Assembly (NCBI RefSeq): GCF_023015695.1
Contig: NZ_JALKAS010000001.1
Location: forward strand, 1,116,001 to 1,180,000
Origin: Jannaschia sp. S6380
GTDB lineage: Bacteria; Pseudomonadota; Alphaproteobacteria; Rhodobacterales; Rhodobacteraceae
Direction of reading: 5' to 3'
Length of the DNA stretch: 64,000 bases
A program made the translations under genes and the position numbers. Under the pieces are notes generated by a model. That model searched no databases, was not told the origin of the DNA, and saw only the letters and a list, made by a program, of their open reading frames with translations. Of this stretch, positions 56,621 to 64,000 are shown one piece after another (the first letter of the stretch is position 1; each line of letters begins with the position of its first letter).

Positions 56621-57934
56621 ATGCGCTTGTTTCCGATCCTGATCGCGGGTCTCGTCTGCGTTGCGCTCTTCTTCGTGGTCCTGGAACGCGAGGCCCTGCT
56701 CGGGTTCGCCCGGGACATGACCGGCGAGGCCGCCGCCGCCCAGGGCACGCCCCCCGAGGAGGAGGTCGTGGCCGAGCCGGTGGCCATCTCCGACACCGCA
56801 ACGGATGCCGCGTCCGATCCCGTGCATGTCGTGGCCATGCGCTCCGTCGCCCGCGAGGTGCCGGATGCGGTCATGGTCCGCGGACAGTCGGAGGCCGCGC
56901 GCGAGGTCGTCGTCATGGCCGAGACGACGGGCACGGTCGTATCGGAGCCACTTCGCAAGGGGGCCTTCGTCGAGGCGGATCAGCTTCTGTGCGAACTCGA
57001 TCCCGGCTCGCGCGGGGCCACCCTGTCGGAGGCCGAGGCCCGGCTGGCGGAGGCGCAGGCCCGCGTTCCCGAGGCCGAGGCGCGCATCCCCGAGGCACAG
57101 GCCCGTGTGGCCGAGGCCGAGGCCCGCCTGCAGGAGGCCCGCATCAACCAGAACGCCGCCAGCCGCCTATCGGAGGGCGGCTTCGCCTCCGACACGCGCG
57201 TCGCCAACGCCGATGCGGCGCTGCGTTCGGCCGAGGCCGGCGTGACGGCCGCCTCGACCGGGCTGGAGACAATGCAGGCCGGCATCAAGTCGGCCCGCGC
57301 GGGCGTGCAAGCCGCCGAGGCGGCGGTGGAACGCGCGCGTCTGGATATCGAGAAGCTTCGTATCAAGGCCCCGTTCGCGGGCCTGTTGGAGACCGACACC
57401 GCCGAGCTGGGCGCGCTGCTGCAACCGGGCACGCCCTGCGCGACCGTCGTTCAGCTGGATCCGATGAAGCTTGTAGGCTTCCTGCCCGAGGCGCAGGTCG
57501 ATCGGGTCGCCGTCGGCGCCATGGCGGGCGCGCGGCTGGCATCGGGTGTCGAGGCACAGGGCGAGGTCACCTTCCTGAGCCGGTCCGCCGACGATTTGAC
57601 GCGCACCTTCCGGGTGGAGGTGACCGTGCCCAACCCGGACCTGGAGATTCGCGACGGCCAGACGGCCGAGATCCTGATCGAAACGCCCGCCACGGTCGCG
57701 CACATGATCCCCGCATCCGCGTTGACGCTGAACGACGAGGGACAGCTCGGCCTGCGCATCATCGAGGACGGGCTTGCCGGTTTCACGCCGGTCACGCTGG
57801 TTCGCGACACGGTCGACGGCGTACTGCTGTCCGGGCTGCCCGCCACGGTCGAGGTGATCACGGTCGGGCAGGAATACGTCACCGACGGTGTCCCCGTGCG
57901 GGCCACCTTCGCCGAGCCGGAGGCCACGCAATGA
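56621..57934 (+). CDS. RND efflux periplasmic adaptor (membrane fusion protein)
   Basis: A 437-residue periplasmic adaptor. N-terminal membrane anchor (about 4-24), lipoyl half-motifs (VRGQSEAAREVVVMAETTGTV; LRIKAPFAGLLETDTAELG). An alpha-hairpin coiled coil has repeated EAEARLAEAQAR heptads (about residues 140-170). A beta-barrel domain and membrane-proximal domain follow. The ATG at 56621 has AAAGG 6 nt upstream; an earlier GTG at 56549 would overlap the operator. The stop overlaps the pump ATG (ATGA). Confidence 0.9.
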   Translation: MRLFPILIAGLVCVALFFVVLEREALLGFARDMTGEAAAAQGTPPEEEVVAEPVAISDTATDAASDPVHVVAMRSVAREVPDAVMVRGQSEAAREVVVMAETTGTVVSEPLRKGAFVEADQLLCELDPGSRGATLSEAEARLAEAQARVPEAEARIPEAQARVAEAEARLQEARINQNAASRLSEGGFASDTRVANADAALRSAEAGVTAASTGLETMQAGIKSARAGVQAAEAAVERARLDIEKLRIKAPFAGLLETDTAELGALLQPGTPCATVVQLDPMKLVGFLPEAQVDRVAVGAMAGARLASGVEAQGEVTFLSRSADDLTRTFRVEVTVPNPDLEIRDGQTAEILIETPATVAHMIPASALTLNDEGQLGLRIIEDGLAGFTPVTLVRDTVDGVLLSGLPATVEVITVGQEYVTDGVPVRATFAEPEATQ

Positions 57935-60900
57935 CCGGCATCGTCGACTGGGCCGCCGGCCGCGCCCGCATGGTGCTGGCCTTCGTCGTGCTGTCGATCG
58001 TCGCCGGCACGGTCGCCTATATCTCGCTGCCCAAAGAGGGCGAGCCGGATATCGACATCCCCGGCATCTTCGTTTCGGTCCCCTTCCCCGGTATCAGCGC
58101 GTCCGATTCCGAAAAGCTGCTGGTCAAGCCGATGGAGACGGAGCTGAAGGAGCTGGACGGCCTGAAGGAAATGACCGCGACCGCCGCCGAAGGCTATGCC
58201 GGCATCTTCCTGGAGTTCGAGTTCGGCTGGGACAAGGGCGCCACCATCGCCGATGTCCGCGACAAGATGAACAAGGCCGAGGCGGATTTCCCCTCGGGCG
58301 CCGAGCAATACACGATCGACGAGATCAATTTCTCGGAATTTCCCATCCTTATCGTCTCGCTGGCCGGATCGGCGCCGGAACGGACGCTGCTGCGCCTGGC
58401 CGGAGACCTGCAGGACCGGTTGGAGGCGATGCCCCCGATCCTGGAGGCCGGGCTGGCCGGGCATCGCGACGAGATGCTGGAGGTGCTGATCGATCCGCTG
58501 GCACTCGAGGCGTACAACGTCACCGCGGGCGAACTGGTCAACGTGGTCACGCAGAACAACCTGCTGGTGGCCACCGGTTCGGTCGAGACGGCATCGGGCG
58601 CGTTTCCCGTCAAGATCCCCGGCTCCTTCGGAGAGGCGCGCGATGTCTATGACCTGCCCGTCAAGACGGATGGCGACCGCGTCATCACCCTGGGCGACCT
58701 GGCCCAGATCAACCTGACCTTCGAGGATCGCGAAGGCACTGCGCGCTATAACGGGGCCACGACCGTCGCCTTGCAGGTGGTCAAGCGCAAGGGTTTCAAC
58801 ATCATCGAAACCGCCGCGCAGGTGCGCGACGAGATCGACCGCGAGACCGCCTCCTGGCCCGAGGAGCTGCGCCAGGCGGTCGACGTGACCGTGACGCTGG
58901 ACCAGTCCCGCACCGTCCGCTCCATGGTCTCGCAACTCGAAGGGTCGGTGCTGACCGCCATCGCGCTGGTGATGATCGTGGTCCTGGCCACGCTTGGCAC
59001 ACGGTCCGCGCTGCTGGTCGGCTTCGCGATCCCGACCTCGTTCCTTCTGTCCTTCGCGATCATGGCGGTGATGGGAATCACGATCTCGAACATCGTCATG
59101 TTCGGGCTGATCCTGGCCGTCGGCATGCTGGTCGACGGCGCAATCGTCGTGGTCGAATACGCCGACAAGCGCATCTCCGAAGGCACCGGCCCGATGCGCG
59201 CCTATACCGAGGCGGCCAAGCGCATGTTCTGGCCCGTCATCTCATCGACGGCCACGACGCTCTGCGCCTTCCTGCCGATGCTGTTCTGGCCGGGCATCCC
59301 CGGGGAATTCATGGGCAACCTGCCTGTGACGCTGATCTTCGTGCTGTCGGCCTCGCTCGTCGTGGCGCTGGTCTACCTGCCCGTCCTTGGCGGCGTCGCC
59401 GGACGCATCAGCCGCATGTTCGAAGGGGGGGCGAACTTTCTGCGCCGGACGCTGCCTTGGGTCGTCCGCGCCGCGCTGGCGGCCGCGTCGGCCTGGCTGA
59501 TGATCGTCGCGATCCTGCAGGTGCTGAATCCCGCCTATCTGCTGCCGCCGCTCGACAATCCGCCACTGCCGATGTTGTTGCTGGGACCGGCGCTGTTCCT
59601 TCTGGCCTGCGGCGCGCTGTCGACCACCTTGGGGTCGGTCACCTTCAAGCGCGAGGCGCGCCGCGTCCGTGCCGGATATCGGCGCAGCCCGTTCGGCCAT
59701 TTCATCAACCTGATCGTCGGCAACCCGTTGGGCCCGATCGTCGCCGTGGGCGTCGTCGGATTTACCGTGGTTTCGGTTTTCGGCTATTTCGGGTCCAACA
59801 ATAACGGCGTCGAGTTCTTCGTCGAAAGCGAGCTGGAGCAGGCCAATATCTTCGTCCGCGCGCGCGGCAACCTGTCGCTGGAGGAGAAGGACGCGCTGCT
59901 GGCCCGCGCCGAACGCATCGTTCTCGACACGCCGGGCATCCAGTCCGCCTTCGCCTTCGCGGGCGAAGGCGGGCTGTCGTCAGGCGGCCCCGGTGCCGCG
60001 CAGGGACCGGGCGACACGATCGGCCAGATCCAGATCGAGATGGTGCCGTGGGAGGACCGCCCCACCGTCGACGAGCCTTGGCTGGACCTGTTCGGCCTCA
60101 CGATCGACCGCACGGTGGTCGACCCGGCCTTCGACGGCGATGCGATCGCCGACGACCTGCTGGCGCGTCTGCGCAGCCTGCCCGGGATCAAGATCGACCT
60201 GTCGGCGCAGGATCGCGGACCGGCCCAGGGCAAGCCCGTCCATCTTCGCCTGAAGGGCGAGAACTGGGCCGACCTGCAACAGGCGACCGCCGACATGGCC
60301 GCGCGTTTCGAGGACATGCCCGGCCTCATCGACGTGGAGGATTCGCTGCCCCTGCCCGGCATCGACTGGGAGATCGACGTCGACGTCGAGAAGGCCGGCC
60401 GCTTCGGCGCCGACGTGGCCACCGTGGGCGCGATGGTCCAGATGGTCACCCGCGGTATCCTGCTGGACACGATGCGGGTCGAGACCTCCGACGACGAGAT
60501 CGAGATCCGCGTCCGCCTGCCCGAAGAGGACCGCGTGCTGTCGACGCTCGACACGCTGAAGGTGCGCACGATGGACGGCCTCGTGCCGCTTGCGAATTTC
60601 ATCGAACGGCGCCCCGTGCCGCAGCTCGCGCAGATCGACCGGGTGGACGGCGAACGCTTCTTCGACGTCAAGGCGGATGTCGCACCGGGGCTGGTCGTGA
60701 CCCCCGATGGCGAGGTCGTTCCCGAAGGTCAGGGCGACGGGGCCCCCGTCACCGCGAACGAGCGCATCGCGCAGATCACTGCCGCGCTCGAGTCCGGCGA
60801 CATTCTTCCCGAATCCGTCGCCTGGGAATGGACCGGCGACCAGGAGGAGCAGGCCGAGAGCCAGGCCTTCCTCGGACAGGCCTTCATCGGCGCGCTGGGG

Positions 60901-61641
60901 CTGATGTTCGTAATCCTGCTGGCGCAATTCAACTCGATCTACAATTCCGTGCTGGTGCTGCTGGCCGTCGTCCTGTCCACGACCGGCGTGCTGATCGGCA
61001 TGCTGGTGATGGGGCAGCCCTTCTCGATCATCATGACCGGCACGGGGATCGTCGCGCTGGCCGGGATCGTCGTGAACAACAACATCGTGCTGATCGACAC
61101 ATACCAGGAATATTCGCGCTACATGCCCCGGCTCGAGGCGATCACGCGTACCGCCGAGGATCGCATCCGCCCCGTCCTGCTGACGACGCTGACGACGATG
61201 GCGGGGCTGGCGCCGATGATGTTCGGGCTGTCCTTCGACTTCATCCGCGGCGGCTATTCGCTGGGCTCTCCGACGGCGCTGTGGTGGATTCAGCTTGCCA
61301 CCGCGGTGGTCTGGGGGCTGGGCGTGGCGACGGTGCTGACGCTGATCTTCACACCGGCGATGCTGGCCGCGCGGGTTTGGCTCGCGATCTATGTGCGCGC
61401 CATTGGCCGCGGTCTCGGGCGTCTGGGCTTCGACCGGGGGGGCCGTGCCGCGCAGGACTGGGCGCTGCGTCGACAGGCCCGGCGGGTGCCGGTGCCGACG
61501 CTCTTGTGGTCGGAGGCCGAGTTCGAGCCGGAACTGCCGCTGGAGGACGCCAGCACCCCCCGGGACGGCGCGCAGATCGTCGCCGTCGACCCGGACCGCC
61601 GAGACCCGCCGCCCGATGCGCCCCTACAGGCTGCCGAATAG
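57931..61641 (+). CDS. RND efflux permease with extra transmembrane segments
   Basis: A 1236-residue RND pump, about 190 residues longer than AcrB. The first-half TM4 motif is GMLVDGAIVVVEYADK (D402, followed by Gly where AcrB has a second Asp) and the second-half TM10 motif is VVNNNIVLIDTYQ (Asn at the AcrB Lys940 position). An insertion at residues about 490-600 adds probable membrane helices (LPWVVRAALAAASAWLMIVA; LPMLLLGPALFLLACGAL). A Pro/Asp-rich tail of about 80 residues follows the last helix. Coupled to the adaptor. Substrate unknown. Confidence 0.9.
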   Translation: MTGIVDWAAGRARMVLAFVVLSIVAGTVAYISLPKEGEPDIDIPGIFVSVPFPGISASDSEKLLVKPMETELKELDGLKEMTATAAEGYAGIFLEFEFGWDKGATIADVRDKMNKAEADFPSGAEQYTIDEINFSEFPILIVSLAGSAPERTLLRLAGDLQDRLEAMPPILEAGLAGHRDEMLEVLIDPLALEAYNVTAGELVNVVTQNNLLVATGSVETASGAFPVKIPGSFGEARDVYDLPVKTDGDRVITLGDLAQINLTFEDREGTARYNGATTVALQVVKRKGFNIIETAAQVRDEIDRETASWPEELRQAVDVTVTLDQSRTVRSMVSQLEGSVLTAIALVMIVVLATLGTRSALLVGFAIPTSFLLSFAIMAVMGITISNIVMFGLILAVGMLVDGAIVVVEYADKRISEGTGPMRAYTEAAKRMFWPVISSTATTLCAFLPMLFWPGIPGEFMGNLPVTLIFVLSASLVVALVYLPVLGGVAGRISRMFEGGANFLRRTLPWVVRAALAAASAWLMIVAILQVLNPAYLLPPLDNPPLPMLLLGPALFLLACGALSTTLGSVTFKREARRVRAGYRRSPFGHFINLIVGNPLGPIVAVGVVGFTVVSVFGYFGSNNNGVEFFVESELEQANIFVRARGNLSLEEKDALLARAERIVLDTPGIQSAFAFAGEGGLSSGGPGAAQGPGDTIGQIQIEMVPWEDRPTVDEPWLDLFGLTIDRTVVDPAFDGDAIADDLLARLRSLPGIKIDLSAQDRGPAQGKPVHLRLKGENWADLQQATADMAARFEDMPGLIDVEDSLPLPGIDWEIDVDVEKAGRFGADVATVGAMVQMVTRGILLDTMRVETSDDEIEIRVRLPEEDRVLSTLDTLKVRTMDGLVPLANFIERRPVPQLAQIDRVDGERFFDVKADVAPGLVVTPDGEVVPEGQGDGAPVTANERIAQITAALESGDILPESVAWEWTGDQEEQAESQAFLGQAFIGALGLMFVILLAQFNSIYNSVLVLLAVVLSTTGVLIGMLVMGQPFSIIMTGTGIVALAGIVVNNNIVLIDTYQEYSRYMPRLEAITRTAEDRIRPVLLTTLTTMAGLAPMMFGLSFDFIRGGYSLGSPTALWWIQLATAVVWGLGVATVLTLIFTPAMLAARVWLAIYVRAIGRGLGRLGFDRGGRAAQDWALRRQARRVPVPTLLWSEAEFEPELPLEDASTPRDGAQIVAVDPDRRDPPPDAPLQAAE

Positions 61642-61723
61642 ACAACCCGCACCGCCGCCGAATTGTGCGGTCATGAGATTGCGATCATGTCTCCCTGCGG
61701 GCCGGTTCGGCAAGTTCGTTTCG

Positions 61724-61744
61724 TTTTACCCGTTTCGGGCAAAA
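61724..61744 (+). terminator. Weak hairpin after the RND pump
   Basis: TTTTaCCCG-TTT-CGGGcAAAA, a stem of 8 pairs with one mismatch and a following TTTC. It is 83 nt after the pump stop. May act as terminator. Confidence 0.35.
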
Positions 61745-61843
61745 TTTCTGCGGCTGCACCTTGGCGGTTTCTGCACTGCGGCTTAACTTCGTTCCAAGGC
61801 GTCCGGGTCTTCCTCCTCCCTGACCTCGATGTCTGAAAAAGGC

Positions 61844-61878
61844 GCGGCCTCGTTCCACTCCTCCCGGGACGAGGCCGC
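61844..61878 (-). terminator. Orphan strong hairpin with U-tract on the minus strand
   Basis: GCGGCCTCGT and ACGAGGCCGC form a perfect 10-bp stem with a 15-nt loop. On the minus strand GCC TTTTT C follows, a good terminator, yet no minus-strand gene lies upstream for several hundred bases. It may end a non-coding transcript, or act in both directions. Confidence 0.6.
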
Positions 61879-61963
61879 ATTTCGGACAAGATCCGGCCCA
61901 AGGATCGGCTTTGTTTCCTGATACGGCACAATTACCCTCAACCTTCATGGCCGGAGCCGACCC

Positions 61964-62068
61964 ATGATCCATCCCGCCCCCACGCAGAACGCCATTCCCC
62001 CGCAAGCCCCCGTCAAGCGCAAGCCGCGCCCCGCCCCGGTGCGTTTCACGGACTGGGCTTCGATCTAA
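61964..62068 (+). CDS. Tiny Pro/Lys-rich ORF (34 residues)
   Basis: MIHPAPTQNAIPPQAPVKRK onward, ending FTDWASI. GGAG lies 8 nt before the ATG, and the position is a 470-bp interval between the RND pump and the TfoX-C gene. Too short for family recognition. Could be a real small protein or chance frame. Confidence 0.4.
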   Translation: MIHPAPTQNAIPPQAPVKRKPRPAPVRFTDWASI

Positions 62069-62108
62069 GCGACTGGACGACGCGACCGGAACGGGCCTGA
62101 ATGTCGCG

Positions 62109-62438
62109 ATGGACGACCGGTCGCTCCTTGAGTTGCGAAACATCGGCCCCGCCATGGCGGCGGCCTTCGGACGTGTGGGAATCGACACCGTCGGACAGCT
62201 CCGGGACCTGGGGACGGATGCCGCCTATGAACGGCTGCTGGCCGACGGGTCGCGGCCGCATTTCATCGCCTACTACGTGATCGAGATGGCGCTGCAGGGC
62301 CGTCCGTGGAACGACTGTCAGGGCGAGGAGAAAGCTGCCCTGCGCAAGCGGTTCGACGCCATCAAGGCCCGCCGTGCGAATCCCGACCGCGACGCGTTCG
62401 AGGCAATGATGAACGCGATCGGCGTGATCGATCCCTAG
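62109..62438 (+). CDS. TfoX C-terminal domain-containing protein (helix-hairpin-helix)
   Basis: A 109-residue protein with LLELRNIGPAMAAAFGRVGIDTVGQLRDLG and a second helical hairpin (FIAYYVIEMALQGRPW). This is the TfoX_C helix-hairpin-helix fold without the N-terminal domain. Likely protein- or nucleic-acid-binding; in this clade stand-alone versions are common, function unknown. Confidence 0.88.
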   Translation: MDDRSLLELRNIGPAMAAAFGRVGIDTVGQLRDLGTDAAYERLLADGSRPHFIAYYVIEMALQGRPWNDCQGEEKAALRKRFDAIKARRANPDRDAFEAMMNAIGVIDP

Positions 62439-63226
62439 CGCGCGACCCGGATCACGGGCTGCAAACGGCGCGGCGTCTGATTCGTCCACACACCCTGAGT
62501 CTGGTAGTCGCCCTGCAACGTTCGCGGCCCCCGGGCGGGATTGATGCGCCCATCGCTCCAGGCGGCACGGTATCCCGCCGGCGGCTGCGGGACATGGAAC
62601 GTGTGCTTGGCCACGGGCACCACCACCGTCCGATCGGCACGGGTCGCGACGACGGGCGCCCGCAGGCGGTCGGGGCTGGGCGTCGCAGCGTCGATGCGGC
62701 GCGCACCGGCAGGTTCGGCCACGCGGATGACGACGGCCCCGCCGATGGTGCGGCCGGGAATGGCCGGCGTCGTGGTGACACGCGGCACGGCCGCGACCGG
62801 CGCCTGGGGACGCGGCGCGGCCTCCGGGGTTCCGGGCGTGCGCATGATCGCGGGTGCGGGGTCGGCCAGGCTCTCGGCCGCGACACGGGCCGCGGCCGCC
62901 GCCGGACGACGACGCAGGACGGGCTCGACCGCGCGGACCGGCGCTTCGGGCACATCTGCCGCCGCAGCGACGGATGGCGTCTGGCCGCAAACGACGGTGC
63001 GATCGCGGTTCACCTGTGGCACCCAACGGGTCGCGCCGCCGATCCCGGCGCGGATGAACACGCATCCCTCGCTGTCGACATATCTGTCACCCTCGAAGCT
63101 GGCGGCGGGCGTCTCGGCCGGGCCGGGCGTGTTGGCGACGGTTCGTGTCTGCGCCTCGGCCAGCCCCGCAAGGCTCATCATCGCGCAGCCGATCGCTGCC
63201 ATCGCAAATGGGCGGTTGGTCGCCAT
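62435..63226 (-). CDS. Secreted protein of the roseobacter SPOR-family type, SPOR domain not seen
   Basis: A 263-residue precursor with a signal peptide (MATNRPFAMAAIG ... AEAQ, about 25). The N-terminal module GCVFIRAGIGGATRWVPQV ... VCGQTP is typical of roseobacter SPOR-domain proteins. A Pro/Ala-rich linker follows. The C-terminal PPAGYRAAWSDGRINPARGPRT and WTNQTPRRL are also family-like. A recognisable SPOR fold was not seen. The convergent 62435 stop overlaps the TfoX-C stop. Role: envelope or division-related, inferred. Confidence 0.75.
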   Translation of the reverse strand: MATNRPFAMAAIGCAMMSLAGLAEAQTRTVANTPGPAETPAASFEGDRYVDSEGCVFIRAGIGGATRWVPQVNRDRTVVCGQTPSVAAAADVPEAPVRAVEPVLRRRPAAAAARVAAESLADPAPAIMRTPGTPEAAPRPQAPVAAVPRVTTTPAIPGRTIGGAVVIRVAEPAGARRIDAATPSPDRLRAPVVATRADRTVVVPVAKHTFHVPQPPAGYRAAWSDGRINPARGPRTLQGDYQTQGVWTNQTPRRLQPVIRVAR

Positions 63227-63314
63227 CTCGCATCCCCCAAGGTGCATGGTTCCGTCCGGCCACCCTGCCCCCGGCCCTCTCCGAAAGTAAACCACCCGGT
63301 CCTGCAATGACGGC

Positions 63315-63944
63315 TTATTTCGTGCCGAACATCCGGTCGCCCGCATCCCCTAGTCCCGGAATGATGTATCCGCGGTCGTTCAGGCGTTCGTCGACGGCGG
63401 CGGTGACGATCGGCACATCGGGATGCGCGTCCTTCATCCGCGCGATGCCTTCGGGTGCGGCCAACAGGCACAGGAACCGGATATCCTTCGCGCCCTTCGC
63501 CTTCAGGAGGTCGATCGCCGCGGCCGAGGAATTGCCCGTCGCCAGCATCGGATCGACCGCGATGACCAGCCGCTCGTCGAGCATCTCGGGTGCCTTGAAG
63601 TAGTACTGCACCGGCTCCAGCGTCTCCTCGTCGCGGTAGAGGCCGACAAAGCCCACCCGCGCGGAGGGGACCAATTCCAAGATCCCGTCCAGGAGTCCGT
63701 TCCCCGCCCGCAGAATCGACACCAGCGCCAGCTTGCGCCCGGCCAGGACCGGCGCGTCCATCGGTTGCATCGGCGTTTCGATCGCCCGCGTCGTCATCGG
63801 CAGCTCGCGCGTCACCTCGTAGGCCAGGAGCTGGCTGATCTCGCGCAGCAGTTGCCGGAACACGGCCGTCGGCGTGTCGCGGTCGCGCATCAGGCTCAGC
63901 TTGTGTTGCACCAGCGGGTGCGTGACCACGGTCAGATGATCCAT
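63315..63944 (-). CDS. upp: Uracil phosphoribosyltransferase
   Basis: Salvages uracil to UMP with PRPP. The 209-residue protein has the PRPP loop in [19 protein letters not shown] and the uracil loop [17 protein letters not shown] at the end. Start [21 protein letters not shown] is canonical. The upstream stop of the adenosine deaminase-like gene is 1 nt away, so salvage genes are in one transcript. Confidence 0.98.
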   Translation of the reverse strand: MDHLTVVTHPLVQHKLSLMRDRDTPTAVFRQLLREISQLLAYEVTRELPMTTRAIETPMQPMDAPVLAGRKLALVSILRAGNGLLDGILELVPSARVGFVGLYRDEETLEPVQYYFKAPEMLDERLVIAVDPMLATGNSSAAAIDLLKAKGAKDIRFLCLLAAPEGIARMKDAHPDVPIVTAAVDERLNDRGYIIPGLGDAGDRMFGTK

Positions 63945-63945
63945 G

Positions 63946-64000
63946 TCAGGGCTCCAGTTTCGCTAGCAGGGCGGCACGCGTGGCATCGTCGCAGAAGGCG
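63946..64000 (-). CDS. add: Probable adenosine deaminase, 3' end only
   Basis: The minus-strand frame is open from the window edge to a TGA at 63948-63946 and encodes [17 protein letters not shown]. This end resembles adenosine deaminases of the clade, and the add-upp order is common in Rhodobacteraceae. Only 17 codons are visible, so the call is by context. Confidence 0.45.
   Translation of the reverse strand, partial: AFCDDATRAALLAKLEP

Noticed and set aside
57030-57150. Tandem heptad-like DNA repeats in the adaptor gene
   Set aside because: They encode the expected alpha-hairpin coiled coil of membrane fusion proteins, not an independent repeat element.

Overview
The window is high-GC, gene-dense chromosomal DNA from an alphaproteobacterium, almost certainly Rhodobacteraceae (roseobacter clade). 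The evidence is the gene set and order: an ATPase zeta-subunit homologue (DUF1476), purL-bolA-grxD, yfgM-bamB-der, a separate homocysteine methyltransferase and corrinoid protein in place of one MetH, and the secreted 'GCVFIRAG...WVP' protein family. No tRNA, rRNA, CRISPR array or replication origin was seen. The genus cannot be told from the window.

Layout. (1) Positions 1-805 hold the end of an IS1595-type insertion sequence. It abuts the stop codon of the last gene of a catabolic operon (805-5857, minus strand): PdxA2-like dehydrogenase, TRAP transporter DctP/DctQ/DctM and a 3-hydroxyacid dehydrogenase. A divergent GntR/FadR regulator (5946-6623) shares a perfect TTTGTATACAAA palindrome with it. 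The operon looks like uptake and oxidation of a hydroxylated, perhaps four-carbon, sugar acid. (2) 6624-9650 is an accessory island. It carries an orphan phage MuF-domain protein whose C-terminus resembles a CDI nuclease toxin, overlapped by a probable immunity gene, with degenerate non-coding flanks. (3) 9651-33004 is mostly housekeeping: lpdA, MFS/DUF924, PhzF, queA, a giant AsmA-like protein, bcp, DUF455, M23 peptidase plus bactofilin, a glycosyltransferase, prfB, mrcA, amiC, an aminotransferase and RNase E. (4) 33415-41591 has a nuclease-fold protein, a DctB/DctD-like two-component pair whose regulator lacks GAFTGA, the purQ/purS/purC genes with interleaved genes, and csbD behind an EcfG-like promoter. 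(5) 41723-49069 is a one-carbon and redox region: zeta subunit, Bmt, corrinoid protein, a radical SAM gene behind a consensus alphaproteobacterial SOS box, GST, SodC, gluconokinase, YbjQ and DUF1638. (6) 49121-57934 runs from purL-bolA-grxD through a lone Flp pilin to der-bamB-yfgM and a divergent RND efflux operon (to 61641). (7) The end carries a tiny ORF, a TfoX C-domain protein, a secreted protein, upp and the last codons of a probable adenosine deaminase.

Many gene pairs overlap by 4 nt (ATGA or GTGA), which indicates translational coupling: pdxA2/dctP, dctQ/dctM, DUF924/small membrane protein, bcp/DUF455, amiC/aminotransferase, bmt/phosphatase-like, bolA/small membrane protein and MFP/RND.

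The most notable items are the orphan MuF-CDI toxin/immunity pair, the SOS box over the radical SAM promoter, the EcfG-type promoter of csbD, the GAFTGA-less DctD, and the large SR-repeat insertion in the RNase E S1 domain. All family assignments come from reading motifs; no database search was run.
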